This document shows positions 48,505-60,222 of a stretch of 64,000 nt of DNA, piece by piece. Numbering within the stretch: position 1 is the stretch's first letter; each line of letters opens with the position of its first letter. The stretch is taken from NCBI RefSeq assembly GCF_051401765.1, contig NC_135066.1, positions 20,935,001 to 20,999,000 on the forward strand, read 5' to 3'. Made by a program: the position numbers and the translations under genes. The notes beneath the pieces were generated by a model that searched no databases, was not told where the DNA came from, and worked only from the letters and a program-made list of their open reading frames with translations. The DNA is from Calliopsis andreniformis (taxonomy: Eukaryota > Arthropoda > Insecta > Hymenoptera > Andrenidae).

Positions 48505-49984
48505 TCAAAATATTGTTAAATGGAGAAATTAACCTACAATGTGAAGCAAAGGCACGACAAAGAGGGCGGCGAGCGTCATCTGCGAAACACGTCAGGTCCT
48601 AGTCGGTCTTCAAAAAGAGGAGCAGAGGAACGGCATTCACATTCAGATAAAGAGGGCGGCGAGTGTCGTCCGCGAAACACATCACGGCCTAGACATCGTT
48701 TATTTCGATCAAGGGAAGAGGATACAGATTTGGAAAGTAATAAAGGAAACGATGATCGCTATGCATCAGGTTCGCCATTTTCGCAATCGTCGGATGTCTC
48801 GGTAAAACAGGTTAATGTAGAATGTAGAGAATCTAGATAATATCGATAAGGAGTTATCAACTGAGTTAGACGAAATGACGCTTGAATTGTTGGGTGATGA
48901 TCCAACCAAGGACAAGAAAATATATGGTCCCGATATCCACGTAGCAGTGGGAGAGCGTTGGAAGAAAATTTTACAAGGTGGTCTACCAAAAGAGCAGAAA
49001 TAAGATTTCCAAGAAAAATACCTAACAATTGGTAATTGTAGTATAACGAAAGCGCCTAAATTAAATCCCGAAATAAAATCCGCTTTATCATCGTTAGCGG
49101 TGAAAAAGGATATTTACCAATTCAATGCTCAGGACCAATTGGGAGTTGGCATTAATGCAATAGGTGCGGCATTAGCAGAGGTCCTGGTTGCAGAAAACAG
49201 CAAGGATTTAACAATAGATACGTCCAAATTTATAAAAAAATTAGGTGATGCTGGTACAATTCTTTCGGACTTACATCACAGCATGTTTAAAACAAGAAAA
49301 TCATTCATTGTACCTGGACAGAATCCTATAATAAACCATATTGCAGACGAAAGTGAAATTGATGCAATGTTATTTGGTGAGAATCTTATAGAAAAACTAA
49401 AAGCAGCAAAGGCAATGGAAAAATCTTCCCAGGGTTCAAGCAAGAAAAAGAATTTTGGTATGGAATGGCGTGGTGGAAATCGCAGTTATCTATCAACAAG
49501 TTCGAAACAGAGCAGTTATCGACAGCAAGGCGTGAATTTAAAGTGGCGCCGTCCCTTCGGAGTGAGTTGTCGGGACACTCAACGGAAGGAACAAGTACCC
49601 AGAAGAATTCCCGAATCAAGGATCTGCGAAAGAGTTAGAAGAGGTAAGAATCGCAGGAAGAGTTCGAAAATTTTTGTCAGAATGGGAAAAACTCGCTAAT
49701 AACCCATTCATATTACAATGTATAAAAGGTTATATTATTCCTTTTGGGGAAAAACCATATTCAAATTTAAAAAGTATTGAACCACGATTGTCCAAGGCAA
49801 AATCTGATGCATGTGAAATTGAAATTATAAAATTAATTAATAAGGGGGCAGTTTCACAATGCAGTTCGTGTAAACATTAATTTATTTCGACATATTTTTT
49901 AGTGGTTAAATCTAAAGGTGAAAAAATTTGAATAGTGTTTATTAAGCCACCTCATTTTAAGATGGACGGCAAAAAGACCGCATT
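48505..49984 (+). pseudogene. DIRS-like retrotransposon fragment (gag and start of RT)
   Basis: 48520-48840 is a charged, Arg/Glu/Gly-rich N-terminal gag with an imperfect internal repeat (DKEGGERHLRNTS / DKEGGECRPRNTS). Coding continues in another frame through 48840-49100 (one TAA at about 49000) and 49100-49699, with a helical capsid-like segment and an Arg/Ser-rich tail. An overlapping frame starts about 49660 with the signature NPFILQCIKGYIIPF typical of the N-terminus of DIRS-type reverse transcriptases, then EIEIIKLINKGAV. It ends in eroded RT sequence, with HFKMDGKKTAL around 49947-49985, where a CTTTAAGGGG-type repeat cuts it off. The RT catalytic block, RNase H, methylase and tyrosine recombinase are absent. 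The 20-25-bp overlap of gag and pol frames is plausible for this class. Confidence 0.7.
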
Positions 49985-50520
49985 AAGGGGGTACAGTAGT
50001 CACGTGACTTTTCGAGATTGCCAGGTCGGTATCTGCTATTATAGTTTTCGTTACAGGAATAGTATCTACAGACACGTGGCTACCTGATGAACGCAATATG
50101 GAGTCATTCCATGATTTCGAATTCGGGACGCAGCCTAGAAAATTTCCCCCTCTACTTCACATACTTCTATACGAGCATGTGTACGTGAACTCAACGTTTC
50201 GCAACCGCTTCGGACATTTGCGGAAAGTAGAGAGAGTGCGAATATGAGTCTTACCCTCTCACTCTTGAAACGCCATATTCAACTATTCAAATCCCTGCAA
50301 GCAGCACGAGCCACGCGCCATGTTTTCTATTGCTGTGATATTTTCAGTGATTCAATAAAGCACTGAATTGTGTGAATGTAGTGGTATTTATCAAACGACA
50401 CATGTTATTTGTATGTGTATAACTTTTACACGTGTCACATTCTAAATACCACTACATTCATATTATTCATTGTTTGCCCACATCGATGCCTTTCTTGAGA
50501 TAGACCCCTTTTCCAAATAT
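49985..50520 (+). repeat. ATTAAGGGGG / CACGTGACTTTTC repeat copy
   Basis: Starts ATTAAGGGGGTACAGTAGTC and continues CACGTGACTTTTCGAGATTG, matching 22112-22200 and, reversed, 17224-17320. A weak inverted match to the start (GATAGACCCC near 50498-50507) may mark its right end. It truncates the DIRS-like RT. No coding. Confidence 0.5.
50373..50460. repeat. Perfect 18-bp inverted repeat, 88-bp hairpin
   Basis: TGAATGTAGTGGTATTTA (50373-50390) and TAAATACCACTACATTCA (50443-50460) are exact complements. The interior contains further complementary ACACATG / TGTGT runs. It could be a tiny MITE or a hairpin-forming part of the enclosing repeat. Confidence 0.8.
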
Positions 50521-50592
50521 CGTTTTTATATTAATATGAAGATCACGCATATGTGAGCGTGTACATACATATACTTATACATATACCTGCAC

Positions 50593-51113
50593 ACAGGGGA
50601 AAATTTATTTGCTATAACAAATTATCTTTTAGATTATTATTTTAGAAGATGTGATAGTCAGGTTCACAGGAAAACCATTACCAACATTTGGGCTTACCGT
50701 TCCTGCAGCAGACCCTCCCATAGCCGTTTCTAGGAACAATGTATGGCAGGTGACACTTGACTTGCAGGCGAGATTTCTTAGGGTCCTCTCTACTCGAGCA
50801 GGTTTTCCTATACTGAAAAGCACTAAACTTTCGTATGCAATATCTCGAAAACCATTTGAAAAAAGATACATAATTTATATGTCGTTGAATTTGTCTTGAA
50901 TCGCACTATAAAATGATCTGAAAAAAGTATATAGTTCCGTTCAAAAAACTGAACCTGACTATCATATCTTTGAAAATAACAATCTAAAAAATAATTTATT
51001 ATAGCCAATAAATTTTTCCCCTTATACCATGCAAATTTTATGTAAGCAGTTTTTTATATCTTAAACAGTTTAGGAAATTATGGACTGTACAGTGTTACGC
51101 AGGACACCCTGTA
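50593..51113 (-). mobile_element. TACAGGGTG-type element, left end truncated
   Basis: The right end is CAGGACACCCTGTA at 51113. The arms ATTTGCTATAACAAATTATC (about 50609) and ATAATTTATTATAGCC (about 50992) are inverted relatives, but the outer left terminus is missing. The right half matches 4383-4700. The interior (50650-50830) is GC-richer, with open frames on both strands that show no family motif. Confidence 0.65.
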
Positions 51114-52257
51114 TGTATACGTACATAGGTAGTAACCATGGACATACATACATCTTTTAGGAAAGACACAAAAAATTACTTTCCATAGGTGATTATAAAA
51201 AGAAACATTTCACATAGGAGTATGACGGGCAACGAGATAGAATGGGGTTCTGTACAAATACGTTAATTAAAACTGTGCCGTAATATAATAATAAATAGGG
51301 AAACACGCGTATTTCGTTTCTAGGCTTTCAAAAGATGTTAATAAAAGAAAATTATAGCTAACGAATCTGGAATTAGAGAACTCCAATATCCTTTACGATG
51401 CAGTAGTATGTTCGATTTATTTTAAGAACGAAGATTTTGATAGGACCTCTTTATCACGTGTAAGATTAAAATCCCACGCTCTGCCTCATGTACGTGTTCT
51501 ATTTATTATATCGTTTTACTTAATATTTCGAAATTATGTCATATAAAATAGAAGAATTATCTAATTAAAATATTAGTATTGTGTACAGTCAAACGTAGTA
51601 TTGAAACAAGAGCTACAGGAGGAGTATGATACATCGAGTACTTACTTACTCATTTTGATGTCTGTGACGTTTTCTTAAACCAGCAAAAACAAAAAAAAAT
51701 TCTAGCTGAATATTGTCAAAGCGAACTCTCTCCTTGCGTGACACTGTTCATAACGTTTTTAAAAAGGGGTTTACACGAAGTCAAAAAAGAGGGTAAAATA
51801 AGAGGAAAGAAGGCAAAGACAGGTAAGCTTTATAAGCAGCGCCCAATGAGCTTACCTAGGTAGTTCTAGGATTGCGGAGAAAAGGTTCAGACCTAGCACT
51901 ACTTCAGAAAAAACTGAAAGGGTAGCTGCTCCTTCGTCGACCCATTGTGGTAAACGTAGACACCGACATCGTGATGCTCGCCACTGCATCGCTCCGTTAC
52001 CGTTGATGCTAATATCTCTCTCCAGAACATTCAGGTTTATTAGGAACAAGCCTCCATGTAAGAGTTTTTTCCTTCCTACTGCGTATCAGTCTTTTGTTCA
52101 GCTTGCATTTTCAGAGAATACCGAAAGAGAATTTATTTATTATTATTGTATTGCTTGTGTGCTAATTTTAACATACATGCGAAAGTAATATTTATATTGA
52201 AAAATTATATTATACCATGTATGATTACCTTGCTTTTACATTTTATGTATTATTACA
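51114..52257. other. Non-coding stretch, no recognised gene
   Basis: AT-rich with a modest GC rise near 51830-52060. No coding or paired repeats recognised. Confidence 0.5.
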
Positions 52258-53192
52258 TACAGGGTGAGTCATTTAAGGTTTTCAACTCAAATATCTTTGT
52301 TGTTTTTTAAAATACGTCAAATGTCTCAAAGAAAAAGTTGAATGGTTCAATGGAGTTCATATAATATCAAAGGAATTTTTGTTTCTTTTTTATTTTTTTA
52401 TAATATCAAGATCAGCTCTACCATTTTAAATGGGACCACTCCTGTTTAAACACCTATAATGATAGTCCCTTTCATTAAGAATTCAGGGACTCAGTCACAG
52501 TCACTGATCATTCAAGGTCACGGATACAGAAAACGTACAAAATTTAAAATATGAAAGCAAAATACCTTTATCACGAGTAAGACTTATAAACATACTAAGG
52601 TCATATTCAATGTTATTGAATATTTTCAAATATCTTCTAGTCGATTACGCTGCAATTGGTTTACGATTAGTATGTTTCCAAATGCGATTCCGCTATGACT
52701 TATTCAGTGATTGGAAGGTATGATATGATAACGGCTTACTGTGAATGCAGGAAAAATGCAGCGCAGGCCCGATTGTTTTATGCACAGAAGTACCCCGATC
52801 GAAACACTCCTTCTAGGCAGATTTATATTAATATCTATAAATTATTTAAAAGTACTGGAAGTGTAGATGTAAGAAAGCGTAAACGCAAAAATCCCGCGAC
52901 TAATGAAGACACGTTTATACGTTTTCTTTGCCGTAACCTTGAATAACCTTAAATAATAGTAGGCACTGAATTCCTAATGAAAGGGACTACCATTATAGGT
53001 GCTTGAAAAGAGGTGGTTCTATTTAAAAAAATGGAGGTGATCTTGATATCTCTAAAACTATGATGAAAAACAAACATTTGTTTGGTATTGTGTGAGCTCC
53101 ATTGAACCATTCAACTTCGTCCTTAAGATATTTGACATACCTTTAACAAGAACAAAGATATTTCAGGTGCAAACATTAGGTAACTCACCCTG
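52258..53192 (+). mobile_element. Mariner-like deletion derivative with about 180-bp TIRs
   Basis: Left TACAGGGTGAGTCATTTAAG and right TTAGGTAACTCACCCTGA are inverted. The repeats run inward through TTGAATGGTTCAATGGAGTT (about 52340) and GAACCATTCAACTTCGTCC (about 53103). It encloses only an N-terminal DNA-binding coding remnant. It seems to be inserted close to the end of another element, whose sequence resumes at 53193. Confidence 0.8.
52695..52946 (+). pseudogene. N-terminal helix-turn-helix remnant of a mariner-like transposase
   Basis: The frame reads MTYSVIGRYDMITAYCECRK, then NAAQARLFYAQKYPDRNTPS and a TGSVDVRKRKRK tail. This is the layout of the DUF4817-type helix-turn-helix found at the N-terminus of many insect Tc1/mariner-related proteins: Y..M...YGECR.NA..A...Y...YP.R..PS, then GSV followed by basic residues. 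Only about 83 codons remain and no DDE/D block is present. It is likely a deletion derivative, not a functional gene. A retained DNA-binding domain within its own TIRs is notable. Confidence 0.7.
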
Positions 53193-53345
53193 ATGTTTCC
53201 AAACAAGTGGAACATTTTTGGAAAGTAAGTTCTAGATAAAAGAGTAATAAACAAGTTCATGTGCACATATGCCTCACGAAACACTTAGTTTTTTTTATTA
53301 TATTCTGTTTTATACATATTGGGTAGAAAGCTGGTGTAGTATGTA
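53193..53345 (+). mobile_element. Fragment related to 37839-37995
   Basis: Begins GTTTCCAAACAAGTGGAACA directly after the CACCCTG end of the previous element and matches 37847-37975 by eye. Probably the remainder of the element into which 52258-53192 inserted. Confidence 0.5.
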
Positions 53346-54159
53346 ATAGTCTGTACGATAAGCTTCTGTTAATTTTAGAGATGCTCCCGTCTTTTAAATG
53401 AATAGGGTCATGGATCTTAAAGAGGGCGTCACGACTGTCACGCCATACATAATAGCGTACAAATACAAACTAAACGTTTTCGGATATACCATACATAAAT
53501 TATACGCTTGATGCGGATGAGATTATTGGAAAAATTTGAAACCTTACATAAACACGACGCTTGTGGGGAGATTCACAAACAAGGAGACACTTTGGCCGCC
53601 TGGATACGCGTTAAATTACATCGTTATGCAAATTGAACGATGTTGCCAGTTTTCTAGTTAGCCCAATTGCCCAACTGGTAAATCCGATTAACCCCACCTC
53701 TTATAATGACACCCGCCTCGACTTTGCAACCCAATTTCACTGATTCTCAATGGAAATAAAAATTTACTCATGGCTGTTAAATTCTTTTTTACTCTCGGTA
53801 AATCTAATTTACTGCTCTTTGCCAACTATCCTGCGTTATATTGAGAATTCTTTATTCGAGAAGTCGCTTATTTTAAAATGTGAAACCTGGGTCCAGTTCT
53901 AAAAGAATGTTAAGCAGCACCTATGGTATAGTAAAACTTCCCATATCTGAGTTAATAGGGTCATTAACGTTTAGAATCATTTTCTATCATAAATTAAAGA
54001 AAACAAAGGTTTATTTCTTCAGTAGACAATTTAAGTAACAGTAAACAGCTATGTGTACGTTTTACATTATACTGAATTAAAGAATATTGTAAATTATTGA
54101 GCTTATCAGCATCAAGTCAAAAATACTCTGTATATGCATGACATGACTAATGAACATTA
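53346..54159. other. Non-coding stretch, no recognised gene
   Basis: Nothing recognised. Mixed composition. Confidence 0.5.
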
Positions 54160-54167
54160 ACAAGTAG

Positions 54168-54895
54168 TAGGGGTGTGCGAGCAGACCAACGTCTTAAGAT
54201 CCCGATGTTCGGAACATGTGGGATAACAAGGCTTGCGGGATCTCGAATCATTTCAGGATCTTGAGCCGCCTCAGGATATCAAGTGTTAATTTTCTAAATA
54301 TATCAAAATGTAACCCTACTTATATTAAATTTAGATACATGTACATTAATAATCATGTCCCATATGTTAATACACAACAATAAAATAATTTTAATATTCT
54401 GCAAATTATACAGAGTAGGAGTCTATAACGTTACACGAAACAGTTTTTCCCTATTATTAATAAATTACTAGGTTAAAGAAGCTCAAAATACATATCAATG
54501 GTCATAAATATACGTTTTTTGACTTCAATAGCTCACATGGATAAAATAATAAGAGAATTGTATATGTCCATTAACTTCTGAAAGAACGATATTAAGCCAT
54601 TAAGGACAAATATTATTGATCCTATACGGGCTATTTAGCATTTCGAAGTACTTAGTTGACCACAAAAACGGAAGCAAGTTAAAAACAATGAAACCTTTGT
54701 AACAAATATGAAACGAGACCCCGTATCGAGTCCTAATTTAACCGCGAGTATTGAATATATAAGGCAAACGGTATTCCGAGAAAAGTCGTGTTCCTAAAGC
54801 AACTCGAGATCCCGAAGTGATTTGAAATCCCGACACAATCCTGAAATTGTCCATCTCATCCTGATCCCGAAAAGTCAGGATCTCGCACACCTCTA
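54168..54895. mobile_element. hAT-like MITE, 728 bp, with 8-bp target duplication
   Basis: TIRs TAGGGGTGTGCGAG and CTCGCACACCTCTA resemble hAT superfamily termini. Flanking ACAAGTAG (54160-54167) and ACAAGAAG (54896-54903) match at seven of eight bases, the length expected of hAT insertions. Subterminal regions are rich in ATCCCGA / TCAGGAT motifs in both orientations, like repeated transposase binding sites. No coding. Confidence 0.8.
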
Positions 54896-54903
54896 ACAAG
54901 AAG

Positions 54904-55644
54904 TTTCAAACTTCTAGTAGAACCTTAATTAATCGATTTAAGGCTAAATTCGAAACTAATGTATCCTTTTGATGTCGAATTTTCGAAATTTTATTAATTT
55001 CCTATTAAATTATGATCTGTGGGCTATTTTCTGTTCTGAAATTCTGAATAATACAAAATATAGCTGATCAAGATAGACTTAATCGAGGTACTACTTTAGT
55101 CAAAATTAGTAGATATTATCGTGATACGAAAATAAAAGTAAATTTTTCGTGTCGTTGCTTCGAGAATAGTTAACTGAATTCGTCTTACAATTAGAGTACG
55201 TGTTAAATCGAATCATTCCAATGTGCATATAATTTCGTAGAATTCGTGTTGCAACTGTCGAGAGCATAAACACAGTTGGTTGGACACTGATGGAAGATAA
55301 ACGCGGCAAATAATCGATTTCTGCAAGGGAGCACAGCTATCAACGTAAATTACACGAGTAATTCTCGATACGATAACGCATCAACTAGTAATGGCAGTCA
55401 GTGAAACAATGTGTTCGACAGGAAAGCAATTACTATAAACGATTCGTCTTAAAACTAATCATGACTGAATTACGGAACACCTCCATTATTTTATTATTAT
55501 TAATTCATGTATCAATTATTACTTTATCGGGTATTTACTTATCCTTTTTATTACAGTCATCCCTCCTATAATGCGATTAATTCGTACTGCGTTATAAAAA
55601 AACTCAGAATTAGTGTAAATCAAAATAATTCGTATTGTGTTATA
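54904..55644. other. Non-coding stretch, no recognised gene
   Basis: AT-rich, no supported feature. Confidence 0.5.
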
Positions 55645-56769
55645 TACAGGGTGTAACAAAAATGTCGCAGTTCCTTAAAAGGGGTGATTCAGGGGGTGAT
55701 TTGAAACAACTTTTTCTTTAGCGAAAATGTAAGATGAGGCTTCGTTAACGAGTTATTAATGAAAAACACCGGCCAATGAGAGCGCGAGTTTGCCGTCCGA
55801 GCGACTGCGGTAGCGTTGGATACGCGCTGGGCGCTACTGTTGTACTCCGAACAAGAAAGTCGGCATGCGTCGAAGGAAATAGCATTAGTATGAAAATATT
55901 TGCATAACGTATAAACGAAAAAGCAATGCAACAAAAGAAATGAACGGAAAATTGGAGAATTAACGTTGAAGATAGAAACGTTGAAAGTAGTCTGCGTTAG
56001 ATTTAAAAAATAATAATCATTAATGAATTAAATGCAATTCATCTGCAGTTTGTAAATCTGTGTCACTGGGTCACTGTACCGATACTGGTCATCGACCGTC
56101 GAAATGGTTTATGGTAGGGTAGAATTTTTCCAAGGAAGCTCCTTGTACCCCCCACGTAGTTTAAGCACCTCAGACCTTCCTTGTTCGGACACTCCGAGAT
56201 CATGTCTCCTTCGAAACCAAAGCAATAAAGCCATAAATTACCTAAACCCGTGCCCTAGCATAAACCATTTCGACGGTCGATGACCAAGATCGGTACAGTG
56301 ACCCAGTGACACAGATTTACAAACTACAGGTGAAGTTTGTTCTCCTCTTCCTTTATTTTTTGTTGTATTGCTTTTTCGTTTATACGTTATGCGAATAAGA
56401 AATTTACATATTCGTGTTTTTACGTTGCACGTAGTTTTCCTCGATTTTAAGTAATTATTCACTTCAAGTGATAAACAAAAAAAGGACTCGGTATTATTTA
56501 TTATGTCGCTTTCAGTTTTCATACTAATGCTATTTTCTTCGATGTATGACGACTTCCTTGTTCGGAGTACAACCTTAGCATCTAACGCACCTACCCAACA
56601 CTACCGCGGTCGCTTGGGCGGCAAACTCGCGCTCTCATTGGCCGATGTTTTTCGTTAATAACTCGTTAACGAAGCCTCATCTTACATTTTCGCTAAGGAA
56701 AAAGTTGTTTCAAATCACCCCCTGAATCACCCCTTTTAAGGAACTGCAACATTTTTGTTACACCCTGTA
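55645..56769. mobile_element. 1.1-kb near-palindromic TACAGGGTG foldback element
   Basis: TA-flanked CAGGGTGTAACAAAAATGTC and its complement ACATTTTTGTTACACCCTG bound the element. The outer arms run about 250 bp, with a GC-rich block GCCAATGAGAGCGCGAGTTT (about 55774) mirrored at 56623-56644. An inner inverted pair follows, TGCAGTTTGTAAATCTGTGT (about 56045) mirrored near 56317-56335, about 75 bp or more. Between outer and inner arms the halves still align with indels (TAACGTATAAACGAAAAAGC on both). The whole unit is thus a degraded palindrome with a small loop near 56120-56250. No transposase. Confidence 0.82.
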
Positions 56770-57017
56770 TATGGATAAGAAGGGAATGCCCCATTAATCT
56801 CAACCGTAAAAGTGCACATATTATAAAGACATCGCGATTTAATGTTCCATACATAGAAACATGTATAGAAATATTGAAAATATAACATGTATTATGAGAG
56901 TACCGTGTTAGAAGTGGGTTTACTGTGCATACATCGTGGAAAAATACTAAAGATCACATTTTGCAGAATGTAAAATTTCAAAGAAATTCTGATACGTGAC
57001 CCTAATATGTTTAACAT

Positions 57018-57100
57018 ACTGAATTCTTTGATATTTTAAAGTTGCAGTGACTTATAAATTTGATCACGAAGAATTATTAATTTCAAGGATCATTCAAGAA
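57018..57100 (+). repeat. Second copy of the 10438-10520 repeat
   Basis: GATATTTTAAAGTTGCAGTGAC followed by TATAAATTT corresponds to the earlier copy with a few substitutions. Confidence 0.5.
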
Positions 57101-57648
57101 TTAATTATTGAAGAACTACTAATCAATAAAACACGACATGATGGGAATTAATAAGAAGTTAATATTTTTAAGTTAAACACTATACAGAAATAATGTTTTA
57201 TTAAAGACAAAACCCAAAGACGATTAACTGAATTGTAGACGAAATTTTGTCATTGCTAAATTAGTAAATGGTTACCAATAGCTACTATTGTTAATGGGTA
57301 AGCGAATATTGTATCACATCCATTTCCAAACTATTTAATGAAAAATTCATTTATTCGCTTATCTAGCAAACCAACGACATGTACTAATTACGAGATGGTT
57401 GCCGAATTTGAAGCAACGCAACACTTAGGTTGGACCACCAGTGTAACTCGTAATGTATGAACAATTTGCGCCGTCCGACAGACAATATGTATTGTTTATA
57501 TACTAACGATGTTAGTTAAGGATCATTTTACGGGAAATCAGACACTTTTTGGAGTACCACATTGGATTTTGTTCAAATTCTGATTTTTCAAAATTTTGAA
57601 AATTGTTGATTTTACATCTACTCAAACTATAGTGCTAACTTTTTTCAA

Positions 57649-57717
57649 AAAATTATAACTCTTATTATAATTTTATAAAATTATAACTCTTATTATAATT
57701 TTATAAAATTATAACTC
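57649..57717. repeat. AT-rich tandem repeat, about 28-bp unit
   Basis: About two and a half copies of a 28-bp unit beginning AATTATAACTCTTATTATAA. Adjacent units are nearly identical. Confidence 0.8.
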
Positions 57718-60222
57718 GTAAATGCACGAAAATATGCTTCCGGATAATTATAGTGAACACATAAGAATACTAAAAAAAAATTGTTTCAGTTTAGGAAAAG
57801 TTTTTTTAAACACTTTTTTTGTAATTGTTTCAAACAAATGTGATTTTTTAGTACCGGGTACGAATTTGAAAGCTAGAGAAAAATTGAGAACATAGTCCTA
57901 TTTGTTCTTTTTATGGACATATTTTCATATTAAATTATGGAAAATTGGTTGAACGTGACACTGCGTCGCGTCGAAGCGTACCGTGTGCAGCCTGGTTATA
58001 CAACACTAGCGGCTGGCGGCTATATCTGCCATTAAAGTAGGGGGTATATGGCTACAGCTAGGTATAATACGGTCAATAGATATTAAGAGCTCACTCTTTG
58101 TCTGTTGTACTAATTACTAGCTTCATTTCTATGTCACTACCTGTGTTGCAGGTCGCCATGCACCTCTTTCATTGGTTCGCAAATGTCTTTAGTTTTATGA
58201 AGGTTGGAATTTTCATAGTCTTTCTTCACTTATTAGATCGAAGCAAGTATTCGAACAGGCAAGACGTATTTAGTAATACTTCATTACTTCAAATTCTGTG
58301 TTCGTTTTTATCGATATTGTGCTACAATGGTGCGAACAAGATGCTGCAATCCTTTTGCAATTCCGAGACACTACAGGTATCACAACGGTTGTCAATCAAT
58401 ATCATCAAGATCCTTGACATCGAAACGCAAAAGTAATTGAGTTGGTGTGAAATGGTCCGTATCTTATGTAAAGAAATCAAGAAAGATAATATTAACATGG
58501 CGTTTAAGAAATGTTACACTTGAATTTATACATCATGTACAGGAATAAGTACGAAATTAAAAAAATTTTAATTGCTTAAATTGTTGACCTTTACGATGTA
58601 TGCTGATATCTATGTAATATAGTTTGTAAACTTGTTAAGAAAACTTAATTACTTTTACACTTTAATCCAGTGGTCCAATTTAGGTCCAGTCTAGGAAACC
58701 GATTGCTTTAAGTGGATTGATAATGCAATCATAGAAACCTAGCTGTTTAACTTTTTATAATATGCCTTGGAAAAAATAAATTACTTTATCTTGATGACAT
58801 AAATAGTGACATTTTTTTCGTTAGGTATATCTCACATGTTAAAAATATTGTATTACTAGCCAAGAATAAGTTATATTTTAGTGGTAAAAATTCGGTAACC
58901 TTCTCCTTCACATGCAATACTTAAAATATTGTAACAAATATCTATTGTGATAAGATTAATCCTTAACTTACTAAGGTGGAGTCATTCAAAGATCCTAATG
59001 CGATGAAATTCTAGTTTTATAATTTTCAAATCTCCAAATTTACAGATATTCAAATTCTTTAATATTTAATATATAAATTTTTCATTCGGTTTAATTTTCA
59101 AATTTTGGACTTTCAAATTTTGAGATATCCAAGATTTCAAATATTTAAACACTTAATTTACAAATTTTAGGAGTTTTTTTACATATTTCTTTCAATGTTT
59201 TGAATTCCAATATTTAAGTAACTCTACTTGAATATAATAAGGATCAATAAATAAATTGATTTTCCCATGCGCAGGCTATGACTTTCAGTGTTACAAATAG
59301 TTCAAACAATAGCTGCGGATTATTGAGGATTGGAATAATAAGATCTCGATGTTGATATACATCGAACGAACATTAAGCGTAATTTTCGAGCTGTGTCAAT
59401 TTTAGAGACTATTACCCGGTATCCACAACCGATAAATTACTCATATCGTGAGCAAATCGCATCATATGTAATCACCCAATGCTTGGCGGTCCTAGAACTC
59501 AGATTGGCCTACTTTGAGATTACCGCATGAATGTTTCCTTGGCGCTGTGCATTTATAATGCGTGGGAGTAATTACACGCGAGCAAAATTGTCGGCAAAAC
59601 CGAAAATGTGGAGCAAACTTCACCGAAACCCGTACAGACTGCTAGCAATGTTGGCGTTATTCAACGCACGCGGTCGACATTTTGCGTGCTTGCTGTTGAC
59701 AGGATGTGACATTTGATTCTACGCAATACTCAGCCACAACTACACAAATACGAGAAATCGATATCTCAACGATTATGAATCTCTAAATGGCGGTAGTTGA
59801 ACATTCAGCTTTCATTTGAAAAGTTTCTTTCAGCCCTCCTCTTTTCGTTCACTATTGAGAGACGTTATTAACTTTACCACAGTCAATGAAGGTTTTCTAT
59901 CACACTGAATCACAATAACTGGCTGAACAGAAAAAAAATGTGTCTAATCACAGTTACAATATGAAATTTGAAGCAGAATGAGGGATCGTGCTGTTTCATA
60001 TGGTGTATTGATTTTCACTGCAAAGTTCACGTTGATCTTTCAATATTTCAAGTTTATTTGAAGGATATCGTGAATCAGTGGTTGTTACAGAACCATGGTA
60101 TCGATTACGAGCATATTTATGTATATGTTAGGAGAGAGTACTGCAATACCGACTGCTCTAAGTTTTCTGTTTAATCTCGAACTAGAATTGGCAGAATTTA
60201 AATTTTCAAAAGTTATTTTATT

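Larger units (their letters stand above)
56770..60222. other. Long non-coding stretch with minor repeats
   Basis: No gene recognised. It contains the dispersed repeat at 57018-57100 and an AT tandem repeat at 57649-57717. An open frame at 58098-58436 starts with a non-ATG codon and shows no motif. A GC-moderate block at 59400-59720 could be conserved host non-coding DNA. Confidence 0.45.

Noticed and set aside
50651..50899. 82-codon plus frame overlapping an 80-codon minus frame
   Set aside because: Lies between the inverted arms of a non-autonomous element. No family motif in either frame.
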